Positions 26,716 to 35,132 of a stretch of DNA of 64,000 nucleotides are shown here, piece after piece (position 1 is the stretch's first letter; every line of letters begins with the position of its first letter). Under the pieces are notes generated by a model. The model saw only the letters and a list, made by a program, of their open reading frames with translations. It was not told where the DNA came from and did no database searches. Both the position numbers and the translations under genes were made by a program. Source of the stretch: Acidovorax sp. 107 (GTDB taxonomy: Bacteria > Pseudomonadota > Gammaproteobacteria > Burkholderiales > Burkholderiaceae_C); assembly GCF_003058055.1 (NCBI RefSeq), contig NZ_QBTZ01000001.1, forward strand, positions 1,552,501-1,616,500. Direction: 5' to 3'.

Positions 26716-27732
26716 TCATGCGTTGGTGTGGCTTTGCGGCGCCTGCAACGTATCCAGGCGGCGCATCAGATCCGCCGTCAGCTGCTGGCGCGCCGCGTCA
26801 GCCGCGCTTGTTGCTGCGAGTTGCCGCTCCAGCTCCAGATTGCGCTGAGTGGCCTGAAGCAGATCCGCCTGCAGACGGGCGAGGTCTTGCTCTCGACTCA
26901 AGGCCTTCGCAGTCAAATCTTCAAGTTGCTGGGGTACTTCGGCAAGGCCGAGGGCAGTTTGCTGCGCCGCCTGCAGCTGCGTTTCCAGGCTCTGGAGTTG
27001 CGACCTGGCCTGACCCAACTCCCGCGCGAGTGCCTGGTTCTGCTGGTGGTCGTTGCGCATCTGCTGCTGATTGGCCGAGACAGCCGCATTGGCCTTAGTC
27101 AGTTCCGTCTGCAGGTACTGCAGTTGCTGCTCGTGCTGGCGTAGCTCGCGCTCGCGCTGCTCCTTGGACGCTTCGCGGAAATGCTCCAGAGCCTCCCTGG
27201 CATGGGTGTGCTTCTCTTCCAGGGACTGGCTGTGTGCTTGGGCACTCTCAAGCCGGGTCTGCAGCTGGGTCGTTTGCTCGACCAGTTGGGCCTGCTCGAT
27301 CGCCTTGAGGGCCAACTCCCTGTTGGCGTGCTCGAGGGATTCGCGTTCCCTGGCCAACTCCAGTTGGGTCTGCTCCAGCTGCCGCCTGGCCGCGGCTGTT
27401 TCGCTCTTGGAGGTCTCCAGGCTGGCCTTGTACTGCGCTTCCTTGGCGTTGAACTCCTCCATCAGTGCAACGACCCTCGCATTGGCATCAAACTCCAACC
27501 TGGTGGACAGGCGGCCTACCAATTCCGCGAGCTCATCGCTGATGCTGATTTTCGGTGCCGTAGCGGCGGCTTCCTCGTCCTCGATTTCCTTGAGGTACCT
27601 GTGGATGGTCACCTTGGAGCCGGTATTGCCCAACTCGACGCGCACCGCATCGATGGACGGGTACTTGCCTTGGCTGATCAGCCTATCCCTGGCTCGCAGC
27701 ACCTCAGACTTGTAGATTCCGGCTCTGGCCAT
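26716..27732 (-). CDS. kfrA: KfrA-like plasmid DNA-binding protein
   Basis: A 338-residue protein. The N-terminal KfrA domain (residues about 1-55, GIYKSEVLRARDRLISQG, GSKVTIHRYLKEIE) binds DNA. From about residue 80 to 320 it is a continuous Gln/Glu/Ala-rich coiled coil. KfrA proteins of IncP/IncW plasmids autoregulate and aid partition or nucleoid-like organisation. The presence of kfrA is the best sign that this stretch is a plasmid or ICE backbone. Its operator candidate is at 27758. Confidence 0.9.
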   Translation of the reverse strand: MARAGIYKSEVLRARDRLISQGKYPSIDAVRVELGNTGSKVTIHRYLKEIEDEEAAATAPKISISDELAELVGRLSTRLEFDANARVVALMEEFNAKEAQYKASLETSKSETAAARRQLEQTQLELARERESLEHANRELALKAIEQAQLVEQTTQLQTRLESAQAHSQSLEEKHTHAREALEHFREASKEQRERELRQHEQQLQYLQTELTKANAAVSANQQQMRNDHQQNQALARELGQARSQLQSLETQLQAAQQTALGLAEVPQQLEDLTAKALSREQDLARLQADLLQATQRNLELERQLAATSAADAARQQLTADLMRRLDTLQAPQSHTNA

Positions 27733-27757
27733 GGCATCCTCCGATTTTTTCGTACCG

Positions 27758-27782
27758 TATTACATACCATGATATTACATAC
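27758..27782 (-). promoter_or_regulatory. Candidate KfrA operator (direct repeat)
   Basis: TATTACATAC occurs twice, at 27758-27767 and 27773-27782, 15 bp apart, immediately upstream of kfrA. Each copy is AT-rich within GC-rich DNA. Autorepression of kfrA from repeats at its promoter is known in IncP plasmids; binding here is inferred. Confidence 0.55.
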
Positions 27783-27972
27783 TGGGTGTGGCAATGAAAA
27801 ATTGGGATTTCACGAAAAATTCAGACTAGTTAATAAGGGTTTATCTGTTGTGATCACTTCAAAGCCCGCAAAAATGGGGGGGCCGCAGCATGTAACGCGA
27901 TGGGAGGGGTGGTTTTTCAGTTGCGCGGTCGCGCGTTAAAAATCAGACATGGGGCCGTGGCATGCTATCGAT

Positions 27973-28371
27973 ATGAGCATCACATGCGATCTAAGAACCT
28001 GGGCAAGGCGGATCAAACGCGATGGAGTGACGCTGTGGTTTGCAGGAAAGAATCCACGCACCCCCTGGTACGCAAAGGCCCTTGGAGTGTTTGTCGTGGC
28101 GTACGCGCTCAGCCCGATCGACCTGATTCCGGATTTCATACCAGTGCTGGGGTACTTGGATGATGTATTGCTGCTCCCCGGCCTGATATGGGTCGCTATC
28201 AAACTTTTGCCGGCGGACGTCCTGGCTGAATGCAGAACACAAGCCGATGAGTGGATGGCTTCCAAAGCAGCAAAGCCGACCAGCAAAGTCGGCGCAGTCG
28301 TTGTTGTACTACTGTGGCTCGCTGCCTGCTTGGGCGCCTGGTATTGGTGGAAGTCGGGCATGACTGGCTGA
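27973..28371 (+). CDS. DUF1232 (YkvA) membrane protein
   Basis: A 132-residue protein with the DUF1232 motif AYALSPIDLIPDFIPVLGYL-DD at about residues 45-67 and a C-terminal membrane helix (VVVVLLWLAACLGAWYW). An in-frame ATG at 27949 would add 8 residues; neither start has a strong ribosome site. The family is widespread and of unknown role. It ends the backbone segment; the second DUF4148 promoter starts 100 bp later. Confidence 0.85.
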   Translation: MSITCDLRTWARRIKRDGVTLWFAGKNPRTPWYAKALGVFVVAYALSPIDLIPDFIPVLGYLDDVLLLPGLIWVAIKLLPADVLAECRTQADEWMASKAAKPTSKVGAVVVVLLWLAACLGAWYWWKSGMTG

Positions 28372-28472
28372 GGGACGGACTTGCGCGAATCGCCTCGGGA
28401 AGGCGCTTGTCCGCCGCAGGCTTTGCGGCATAGGCCTTTGTGAACCTCCGTGGCTACGCTTAGACACAGTGC

Positions 28473-28526
28473 TGTCAAAACTGTAATGCTGCGGTCAGCG
28501 GCATGTGGGTGCCGGATTTCTAGACT
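28473..28526 (+). promoter_or_regulatory. CopR/CzcR-like box and promoter of second DUF4148 pair
   Basis: The box TGTCAAAACTGTAATG (28473-28488) is followed 32 bp later by TAGACT (28521-28526). This is the same layout as at 2844-2897. The sequence just after TAGACT is also shared (CTCCG-x-GGTGCA). Confidence 0.65.
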
Positions 28527-28596
28527 TGTCTCCGAGGTGCAAGAAGGTTGTGCCTCCTGAATTCCCACCCGGGCGTTCAGTGCTCAAGGAGACCCC

Positions 28597-28968
28597 ATGA
28601 AAGCTCGTTTCGCCCTCATCGCATTCAGCCTGGCAGCCACTGCTACGGCGTCTTTCGCTTCGACCGCGTTTCACACCAGTCCTAGCCAGGAAGAAGGTGC
28701 CACTTTCGTGCCATCTCACCTGGGCCGCACCGTCAGCCGTGAAGACGTCCAGCAAAACGTGCTCGTTGCGCAGCAAAACGGTTCGTTGCACTGGATCAGC
28801 CGCGGCTACCCCGCCACCTATCCACTGGTCAAAGCACCGGTGTCAAACAAGAGCAGGCAACAGGTTCTGGATGAACTTCAAGCTGCTCAAAAGGGCCCCG
28901 CCACTACGAATGGCGTGCGCGACCTGGGCGGCGAGATCGGCTGGGTCGAAGCCCACCAGGCGCCGTGA
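28597..28968 (+). CDS. DUF4148-type periplasmic protein, second pair, gene 1
   Basis: A 123-residue paralogue of the protein at 2967, with the same length and plan: signal peptide ending SFA, TSPSQEEGATF, ISRGYPATYPLV, SRQQVLDELQAA and RDLGGEIGWV. AAGGAG lies before the ATG. Conservation of the whole pair plus promoter shows that the block was duplicated or acquired twice. Function is unknown; the metal link is inferred from promoter and neighbours. Confidence 0.85.
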   Translation: MKARFALIAFSLAATATASFASTAFHTSPSQEEGATFVPSHLGRTVSREDVQQNVLVAQQNGSLHWISRGYPATYPLVKAPVSNKSRQQVLDELQAAQKGPATTNGVRDLGGEIGWVEAHQAP

Positions 28969-29066
28969 CCGGCTGAGGGCCCTCGGGCCTGGCACACGCA
29001 ATGCAATCGACTCCGCCCATCCAAGGCACAAATTTTCGCTTCCAACCATTGACCTTAAGGACCAAC

Positions 29067-29594
29067 ATGAAACTCAAGACCACCCTCATCATCCTCGCGC
29101 TGAGCGCAGCCCCTGCATTCGCTTTCGATGCCAGCCATGGCGCCCAGTCCAAGACACGCGAGGAGGTCAAAGCCGAGCTCTCGCAAGCCCTGCGCAGCGG
29201 CGACATCATGGCCGGCGGGGAAATCGGCGCCAAAGTCAGTGAGCTCAACTCCGGTGGCTACCAGTTGAAGACCCCGGTGCTGGGCAAGACCCGGGACCAG
29301 GTGCGCGCGGAACTGGAGCAGGCTGTTCGCAGCGGTGACATGCTTGCCGCCGGGGAATCCGGATCACGGCTCAATGAACTGCAGCCCAACCTGTATCCGT
29401 CCAAGATGGCGCAAGCAGGCAAGACACGCGAGCAGGTCAAGGAGGAACTGGCAGAGGCTATCCACACCGGGGACCTGATGGCCGCCGGCGAGGACGGCCG
29501 CAAGCTCAATGAAATCTACCCTGGCCAATACCACCAGCACCACGCGGGCTCGACGGCCGCGCAATCGGGCCACTCCAATGGCCGCGATCTCTGA
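29067..29594 (+). CDS. DUF4148 repeat protein, second pair, gene 2
   Basis: A 175-residue paralogue of the protein at 3434. The signal peptide ends AFA. Three repeats begin KTREEV, KTRDQV and KTREQV, each followed by EL-x-x-A-x-x-x-G-D and GE-x-G. The tail is His/Ser rich (YHQHHAGS). The ATG at 29067 is chosen because the signal peptide starts there and AAGGACC is upstream. Confidence 0.85.
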   Translation: MKLKTTLIILALSAAPAFAFDASHGAQSKTREEVKAELSQALRSGDIMAGGEIGAKVSELNSGGYQLKTPVLGKTRDQVRAELEQAVRSGDMLAAGESGSRLNELQPNLYPSKMAQAGKTREQVKEELAEAIHTGDLMAAGEDGRKLNEIYPGQYHQHHAGSTAAQSGHSNGRDL

Positions 29595-29733
29595 ACATCA
29601 GATCCAGAGCCCAGTCGCGCTGGGCTGGCCCGCCCTCACGCTCCGTGGTGGTGGGCACCAGCGCCGTTCACTCGTGCACACCGGGTGCGACCGGTGAGGT
29701 ATCTGAATCGGCCGACTTGAGCTCGCCTGTGCT

Positions 29734-30132
29734 CTAGTTCATCTCACGTTTGACGAGGGCTGCCGAGCAATCCCAAACCTTGACGTAGACCGGCTCTCCA
29801 GCAACCACGGCTACATCTGCAGGCAGACGCGCAACGGTCCAGCGCGACCGACCCACCTCTCTCCACTGAACAATGGCGAACCGCTCTTGCGCACGATCTA
29901 ACTGATCGGCCTTGCACCGGCGCTTGTAGAACGCCAGGTCCTGAGCAGTGGCTTCAACCCTGCTGACTTTGCCCACGCGCCAACCCTCCGCCCACGGTAG
30001 GGAGTTTTCATACACGGGGGTGGCGCAGCCGGCGGCGAGCATGGCCACGACACACAGCGCTGGCAGGCGCCACCTGTTTGCCCAGCGCTGTGCAAAGCAG
30101 GAACGGAGGGTGGTCGTCCACGCGGAAATCAC
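29734..30132 (-). CDS. Small lipoprotein downstream of czcD
   Basis: A 132-residue protein with a hydrophobic segment and lipobox LAAGC-ATP (Cys near residue 36). The mature part has two further Cys (RRCKADQ; VWDCSAA). The GTG start at 30132 overlaps the czcD stop by GTGA, so it is coupled to czcD; an ATG-type start closer to the lipobox cannot be excluded. No family is recognised. Confidence 0.7.
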   Translation of the reverse strand: MISAWTTTLRSCFAQRWANRWRLPALCVVAMLAAGCATPVYENSLPWAEGWRVGKVSRVEATAQDLAFYKRRCKADQLDRAQERFAIVQWREVGRSRWTVARLPADVAVVAGEPVYVKVWDCSAALVKREMN

Positions 30133-31061
30133 ACGGGTGCTTTCCAGTGATCCGCACCAGCATTCGAAGTGCCGGCGGCAGCCGTACCGCAGGCTTGGGT
30201 TTCCAACTGAATGGTGGTGTGGGTGATCTCGAATTGCTTCGCCAGCAACTGGTTGACGGCGGCCAGCATGGTGCCAGGGTCTGCCGCTTGCGGGTTGTAC
30301 ACGACGTGAGCGCTCAGGCTGGTCTTGGCGCTGCTGACCGCCCAGACATGCAGTTCATGCAAGGACACCACCCCTGGCAGGTCCAGGAGCGCACGCTTGA
30401 GCTGAGGCAGATCGATGCCTTCGGGGACGCCTTCGAGCAGGATGTTGAGCGTCTCTTTCAGGAGGATCCAGGTGCGCGGCAGCACCCACAAGCCGATGGC
30501 CACGGCAATGACGGTGTCGACCCAGTTCCACCCTGTGAACAGAATGACCAGCGCCCCCACGATGACCCCAATCGAGCCGAGCAGGTCGCTCCAGACTTCA
30601 AGGTAGGCTCCTTTGACGTTGAGGCTGGAATCCTTGCCTGAGGACAGAAGGCGCATGCTCACGAGGTTGACGATCGTGCCCAGTACAGCGATCACCAGCA
30701 CCCCAGTGGTCTGGACTGCCGGCGGGTTGCTCCAGCGTTGCCACGCCTCATAAAGGATGTACGCCGCAACGCCAAACAGGAGTAAGGCATTGAACGCGGC
30801 GGCCAGGATCTCAAATCGGTGGTAGCCAAAGGTGCGCCGGTCGTCGACATCCCGGCGCCCGACCCGAATGGCCGCCAGCGCAATGGCCAGCGCCGCCACG
30901 TCGGTGAACATGTGTGCGGCATCGGACAGCAGAGCCAGGCTGTTGAGCATGACGCCGCCAATGACCTCTGCCAGCATGAAACCGCCGGTGAGCATCAGCG
31001 CGTAGCGCAAAGCCTTTTCGTTTCCTGCCGCTGGCAAAGCGTGGTCGGAACCTTTTCCCAT
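30129..31061 (-). CDS. czcD: CDF-family Zn/Co/Cd exporter CzcD
   Basis: A 310-residue inner-membrane cation/proton antiporter with six predicted helices. Metal-site motifs are AHMFTDV (helix 2: HxxxD) and SDLLGS (helix 5). The cytoplasmic domain ends with HELHVWAVSSAKTSLSAHVV and QFEITHTTIQLE. It exports Zn(II), Co(II) or Cd(II) to the periplasm and, in Cupriavidus, modulates czc induction. It lies at the downstream end of the czc cluster on the same strand. Confidence 0.95.
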   Translation of the reverse strand: MGKGSDHALPAAGNEKALRYALMLTGGFMLAEVIGGVMLNSLALLSDAAHMFTDVAALAIALAAIRVGRRDVDDRRTFGYHRFEILAAAFNALLLFGVAAYILYEAWQRWSNPPAVQTTGVLVIAVLGTIVNLVSMRLLSSGKDSSLNVKGAYLEVWSDLLGSIGVIVGALVILFTGWNWVDTVIAVAIGLWVLPRTWILLKETLNILLEGVPEGIDLPQLKRALLDLPGVVSLHELHVWAVSSAKTSLSAHVVYNPQAADPGTMLAAVNQLLAKQFEITHTTIQLETQACGTAAAGTSNAGADHWKAPV

Positions 31062-31136
31062 GGTCTGTCTCCTCAGATTCAGTCTGGTGATGTCATCGAC
31101 CGCGTTCAGTCCGCGGTCCTCGTCCGGCCTTGGCGC

Positions 31137-31373
31137 TCAGTGACGTCGCCGGTGCCGAGGCTTACCCGTGGTCCGGCACTTCAAGCGCGTTATTTGCCGG
31201 TCCCTCAGTCTCTTGGCCAGTCGCCGGCTGTACTTGGTTCGAACGTCCATCGGGGGATGGCGCTTGAGCCACATGTGCCGCAGCCGCCAGAACACAAACA
31301 CAGAGACCAACAAGCTGATCCAGATCCAGAACAGCTTGGCGAAAAGCCCACCCTGGGCCGCCTGCATTGACAT
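31137..31373 (-). CDS. Small membrane protein in czc cluster
   Basis: A 78-residue protein with one membrane helix (LFWIWISLLVSVFVFW) followed by an Arg/Lys-rich tail (KYSRRLAKRLRDRQITRLKC; PRHRRRH). AAAGGAGCG precedes the ATG at 31373. It is located between the 31491 gene and czcD on the same strand. No family is recognised. Confidence 0.65.
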   Translation of the reverse strand: MSMQAAQGGLFAKLFWIWISLLVSVFVFWRLRHMWLKRHPPMDVRTKYSRRLAKRLRDRQITRLKCRTTGKPRHRRRH

Positions 31374-31490
31374 GGATCGCTCCTTTTTGCCTCTAAGGGC
31401 AAGGACATGCACAGCGCCGAGGGGCGGTACGGACCCGCCACTGCGGTGTCGTTCGCATGGACTGGAGCGATGCTTCGGGCGGCGTTGGTG

Positions 31491-31871
31491 TTACTTCAGC
31501 GTGAAGCGGACCGAGGCGACCGACTTGCCGGCCTTCGAGACGGCGACCACGGCTTTGGTACCGGCGGGGACCTTGAAGCTACCCGCGGCTTCCAACTTGC
31601 CCTCACCGGCTTGGAGTTGAACCTCCTGCTTCTCGCTGCCGGCCAGCAGGGTGACCTTGGCGGTCATCCCCGCCACGGCAACGGGTTTTCCGTGGTCGCG
31701 CATGAAGAGCTGCAGCTTGTCGGCACTGGCGACGAATTCGTACTCGACGTCCTTGGCTTCCGCCACAGCACCACCATGCATCGGCTTGACGTCGTGGCCG
31801 TGGTTGTCAGCCGCGATGGCTGCGCCAGAGATCGATACCGTGAGGGCGAGAAAGAGGTGGGAGAGTTTCAT
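31491..31871 (-). CDS. Periplasmic protein after czcA
   Basis: A 126-residue protein with a signal peptide ending AIAAD. A His/Met-containing start to the mature part (NHGHDVKPMHGG) is followed by a beta-rich domain (VEYEFVASADKLQLFMRDHG). Similar genes often follow HME-RND pumps. It probably binds the exported metal or assists the pump, on position and His content only. Confidence 0.8.
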   Translation of the reverse strand: MKLSHLFLALTVSISGAAIAADNHGHDVKPMHGGAVAEAKDVEYEFVASADKLQLFMRDHGKPVAVAGMTAKVTLLAGSEKQEVQLQAGEGKLEAAGSFKVPAGTKAVVAVSKAGKSVASVRFTLK

Positions 31872-31931
31872 GGCAGTTCCTTTGGGGTTGGAGAAATGGG
31901 AAGGTCCCGCGATCAGCGGGACCGCCTTTGA

Positions 31932-34900
31932 CTACACAGGCTTCGGTGCGTCCGGGTGGGAGGGCTCGGCAGACACGTCCTCGGCTTCTTCATCGGGCCT
32001 GTGGGCCAGCCGGTAAAGAATCGGCAGCACGAGCAGCGTGAGCAGCGTGGATGAAAGAATTCCACCGATCACCACGGTGGCCAGAGGACGCTGGACTTCC
32101 GCGCCGGTGCCTGTGGCGATGGCCATGGGAATGAATCCCAGCGAGGCCACCAGGGCGGTCATCAGCACCGGGCGCAAGCGGGTCAGGGCGCCATCCCTGA
32201 TCGCTTCGTCCAGGCCGACACCGCCTTCCCTCAGGCTGCGGATGTAGGAAATCATCACCAGGCCGTTGAGCACTGCCACCCCAGAGAGCGCGATGAAGCC
32301 AACGGCCGCGGAGATGGACATCGGAATGTCCCGAAGCCACAGCGCCAGGATGCCCCCTGTCAATGCGAATGGGATGCCGGTGAAGACCAGCAAACCGTCC
32401 TTGGCATTGCCGAACATCGCGAACAGCAGCACGAAGACCAGCAGCAGGGAGACCGGTACAACGATCTGCAGGCGCTTGGTGGCTGACTGCAGGTTCTCAA
32501 AGGTGCCACCCCAGCTCGTCCAGTAGCCGGTGGGGATCTTGATCTGCGCCAGGCCTTGCTCGGCCTCTGCAACGAACGAGCCCACATCCCGTCCGCGCAC
32601 GTTGGTGCTCACGACAATGCGGCGCTTGCCGTTCTCTCGGCTGACCTGGTTGGGGCCGGGTGCCAGCTCGAACGATGCGACCTCACCCAATGGGATGAAA
32701 TTCGTCTTGGCTTCCGTGCCACCGGCAGACCGCGGCAACGGTATGGGTAGCCGCTTCATGCCTTCCAGGTCATTGCGAAGCGCCTCAGGCAGGCGAACCA
32801 GGATGTCGAACCGGCGGTCCCCCTCGAACATGGTGCCGGCCTCACGACCACCGATGGCCGTGGCCACGGTGTCCTGGATGTCGGCAACGTTCAGCCCGTA
32901 GCGCGCTGCCTTCTGGCGGTCGATGTTCACCGTGAGCATCGGAAGGCCCGTCGTCTGCTCGACCTTGACCTCGGAGGAGCCCTGGATCTTTTGCAGCATG
33001 GCGGAGACTTCTTCAGCGGACTTGTTCAACACGTCCATGTCGTCACCGAAAATCTTCACGGCCACGTCACTGCGCACCCCTGAGATCAGCTCGTTGAATC
33101 GCAGCTGAATGGGCTGGGAGAACTCGTAGTTGTTGCCGGGGATCTTGCCAATGACTTCCTGGATCGCCGCGAGCAGCTCATCACGGGTCTTTCGAGGCTC
33201 GGGCCATTCATCCATCGGCTTGAGCATGATGTACCCGTCCGAAATGTTCGGCGGCATGGGGTCCGAAGCAATCTCCGCAGTACCGGTTCTGGCGAAGATG
33301 CGCTCGATTTCGGGGAACTTCGCTTTCAGCGTCTTTTCGATCTGCTGCTGCATCGCCACCGACTGGGAAAGGCTGGTGCCCGGAATGCGCAGTGCCTGGA
33401 TCGCGAAGTCGCCTTCATTGAGGTTGGGTACAAACTCGCTGCCCATGCGGGTCGCGATCAGTCCGCACAGGACCACGGCAACCGCGGCAATGGTGAGAAC
33501 CAGCGTTTTGGCGCCCATCACGCGATCAAGCATGGGGCCGTACAGGCGCTTGGCGTGGCCCAGCAAAAAGTTCTCCTTCTCGCTGACCCGATTGCCGATG
33601 AAGAGGGCCACAGCTGCCGGGATGAAGGTCACAGAAAGGATCATCGCGCCCACCAAAGCGGCAACCACCGTGAAGGCCATGGGGTGGAACATCTTCCCTT
33701 CCACGCCCGTCAGCGCGAAGATGGGCAGGTACACCACCATGATGATGAGCTGTCCGAACAGCAATGGGCGGCGCGACTCCTGGGATGCCAGGAACACTTC
33801 ATGAAAGCGCTCGGCCCGCGTCAACGGCCGGCCGTGGTGCGCCTGCGCATGGGCGAGCCGCCGAACGCAGTTCTCCACGATCACCACAGCTCCGTCAATG
33901 ATGATGCCGAAGTCCAGGGCCCCCAGGCTCATCAGGTTGGCACTCACCTTGTAGTGGACCATCCCGGTGAACGTGAAGAGCATCGACAAGGGGATGACCA
34001 TTGCCGTGATGACTGCGGCCCGGATATTGCCCAGAAAGAGGAACAGGATCACGATCACCAGTACCGCGCCTTCCAGCAAGTTCTTCTTGACGGTATTGAT
34101 GGCCTTGTCGACGAGCACGGTGCGGTCATAGACCGTCACCGCGTGCACGCCCTCTGGGAGGCTCTTGTTGACCTCCAGCATCTTCTTGTCCACTGCCTGC
34201 GAGACGGTCCGGCTGTTTTCTCCGATCAGCATGAACACCGTGCCGAGAACCACCTCGCGCCCGTTGTCGGTTGCGGCACCCGTTCGCAGCTCCCGGCCAA
34301 TGCCCACGTCGGCCACGTCGCGCACGCGCACAGGAACACCGTTGGCACTGCTGAGGATCACGTTGCCGATGTCCTCCAGCGACTTGACCTGTCCAGGGGC
34401 GCGAATCAGGTACTGCTCGCCGCGCTTTTCGATATACCCAGCGCCCACGTTGCCGTTGTTGCGGTCCAGTGCCGTGACGACGTCTTGCAGCGTCACGCCC
34501 AGCGAGGCCAGTCGTTCCGGGATGGGGGCGATCTGGTACTCCTTGGCAAAGCCGCCAATGGAGTTGATTTCGGTCACGCCAGGAACGTTTCGCAGCTGCG
34601 GCTTGATGATCCAGTCCTGGATCTCGCGCAGGTCGGTCGGGGTGTAGGGACTGCCATCGGGCTTCTTGGCCCCATCCTTGGTTTCGACGGTCCACAGATA
34701 GATCTCGCCCAAACCGGTTGAGATGGGCCCCAGGGCTGGCGTGATGCCGGCGGGCAGCCGGTCTCTGGCTTCCTGGATGCGCTCATTGACCAACTGGCGC
34801 GCGAAATAGATGTCGGTTCCGTCTTTGAAGATGACGGTCACTTGCGACAGTCCGTACCGTGACAGCGACCTGGTCTGCTCCAGGTTCGGCAGGCCGGCCA

Positions 34901-35117
34901 TGACTGTCTCGATGGGATACGTGACCCGCTGCTCGGTCTCCAGAGGCGAATAACCGGCGGCCTGGGTGTTGATCTGAACCTGGACGTTGGTGATGTCGGG
35001 GACCGCGTCGATGGGCAGCTTCTGGTAGCTGAAGACGCCCAGCGCCGCCATGCCCAGGGCCGCCAGCAGCACCAGCCATCGCTGCTCGATCGAGAATCGG
35101 ATAAGTTTTTCAAACAT
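31932..35117 (-). CDS. czcA: HME-RND Co/Zn/Cd efflux pump CzcA
   Basis: A 1061-residue inner-membrane RND transporter with 12 helices and two large periplasmic loops. The HME proton-relay signature DFGIIIDGAVVIVEN in helix 4 assigns it to the Co/Zn/Cd group rather than CusA. Other marks are KLPIDAVPDITNVQVQ near the N-terminus and GTGAEVQRPLATVVIGG near the C-terminus. It is full length, starts 15 bp after czcB and has no frame break. With CzcB and CzcC it exports divalent cations across the outer membrane. Confidence 0.97.
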   Translation of the reverse strand: MFEKLIRFSIEQRWLVLLAALGMAALGVFSYQKLPIDAVPDITNVQVQINTQAAGYSPLETEQRVTYPIETVMAGLPNLEQTRSLSRYGLSQVTVIFKDGTDIYFARQLVNERIQEARDRLPAGITPALGPISTGLGEIYLWTVETKDGAKKPDGSPYTPTDLREIQDWIIKPQLRNVPGVTEINSIGGFAKEYQIAPIPERLASLGVTLQDVVTALDRNNGNVGAGYIEKRGEQYLIRAPGQVKSLEDIGNVILSSANGVPVRVRDVADVGIGRELRTGAATDNGREVVLGTVFMLIGENSRTVSQAVDKKMLEVNKSLPEGVHAVTVYDRTVLVDKAINTVKKNLLEGAVLVIVILFLFLGNIRAAVITAMVIPLSMLFTFTGMVHYKVSANLMSLGALDFGIIIDGAVVIVENCVRRLAHAQAHHGRPLTRAERFHEVFLASQESRRPLLFGQLIIMVVYLPIFALTGVEGKMFHPMAFTVVAALVGAMILSVTFIPAAVALFIGNRVSEKENFLLGHAKRLYGPMLDRVMGAKTLVLTIAAVAVVLCGLIATRMGSEFVPNLNEGDFAIQALRIPGTSLSQSVAMQQQIEKTLKAKFPEIERIFARTGTAEIASDPMPPNISDGYIMLKPMDEWPEPRKTRDELLAAIQEVIGKIPGNNYEFSQPIQLRFNELISGVRSDVAVKIFGDDMDVLNKSAEEVSAMLQKIQGSSEVKVEQTTGLPMLTVNIDRQKAARYGLNVADIQDTVATAIGGREAGTMFEGDRRFDILVRLPEALRNDLEGMKRLPIPLPRSAGGTEAKTNFIPLGEVASFELAPGPNQVSRENGKRRIVVSTNVRGRDVGSFVAEAEQGLAQIKIPTGYWTSWGGTFENLQSATKRLQIVVPVSLLLVFVLLFAMFGNAKDGLLVFTGIPFALTGGILALWLRDIPMSISAAVGFIALSGVAVLNGLVMISYIRSLREGGVGLDEAIRDGALTRLRPVLMTALVASLGFIPMAIATGTGAEVQRPLATVVIGGILSSTLLTLLVLPILYRLAHRPDEEAEDVSAEPSHPDAPKPV

Positions 35118-35132
35118 GTATGGGCTCCGGGA

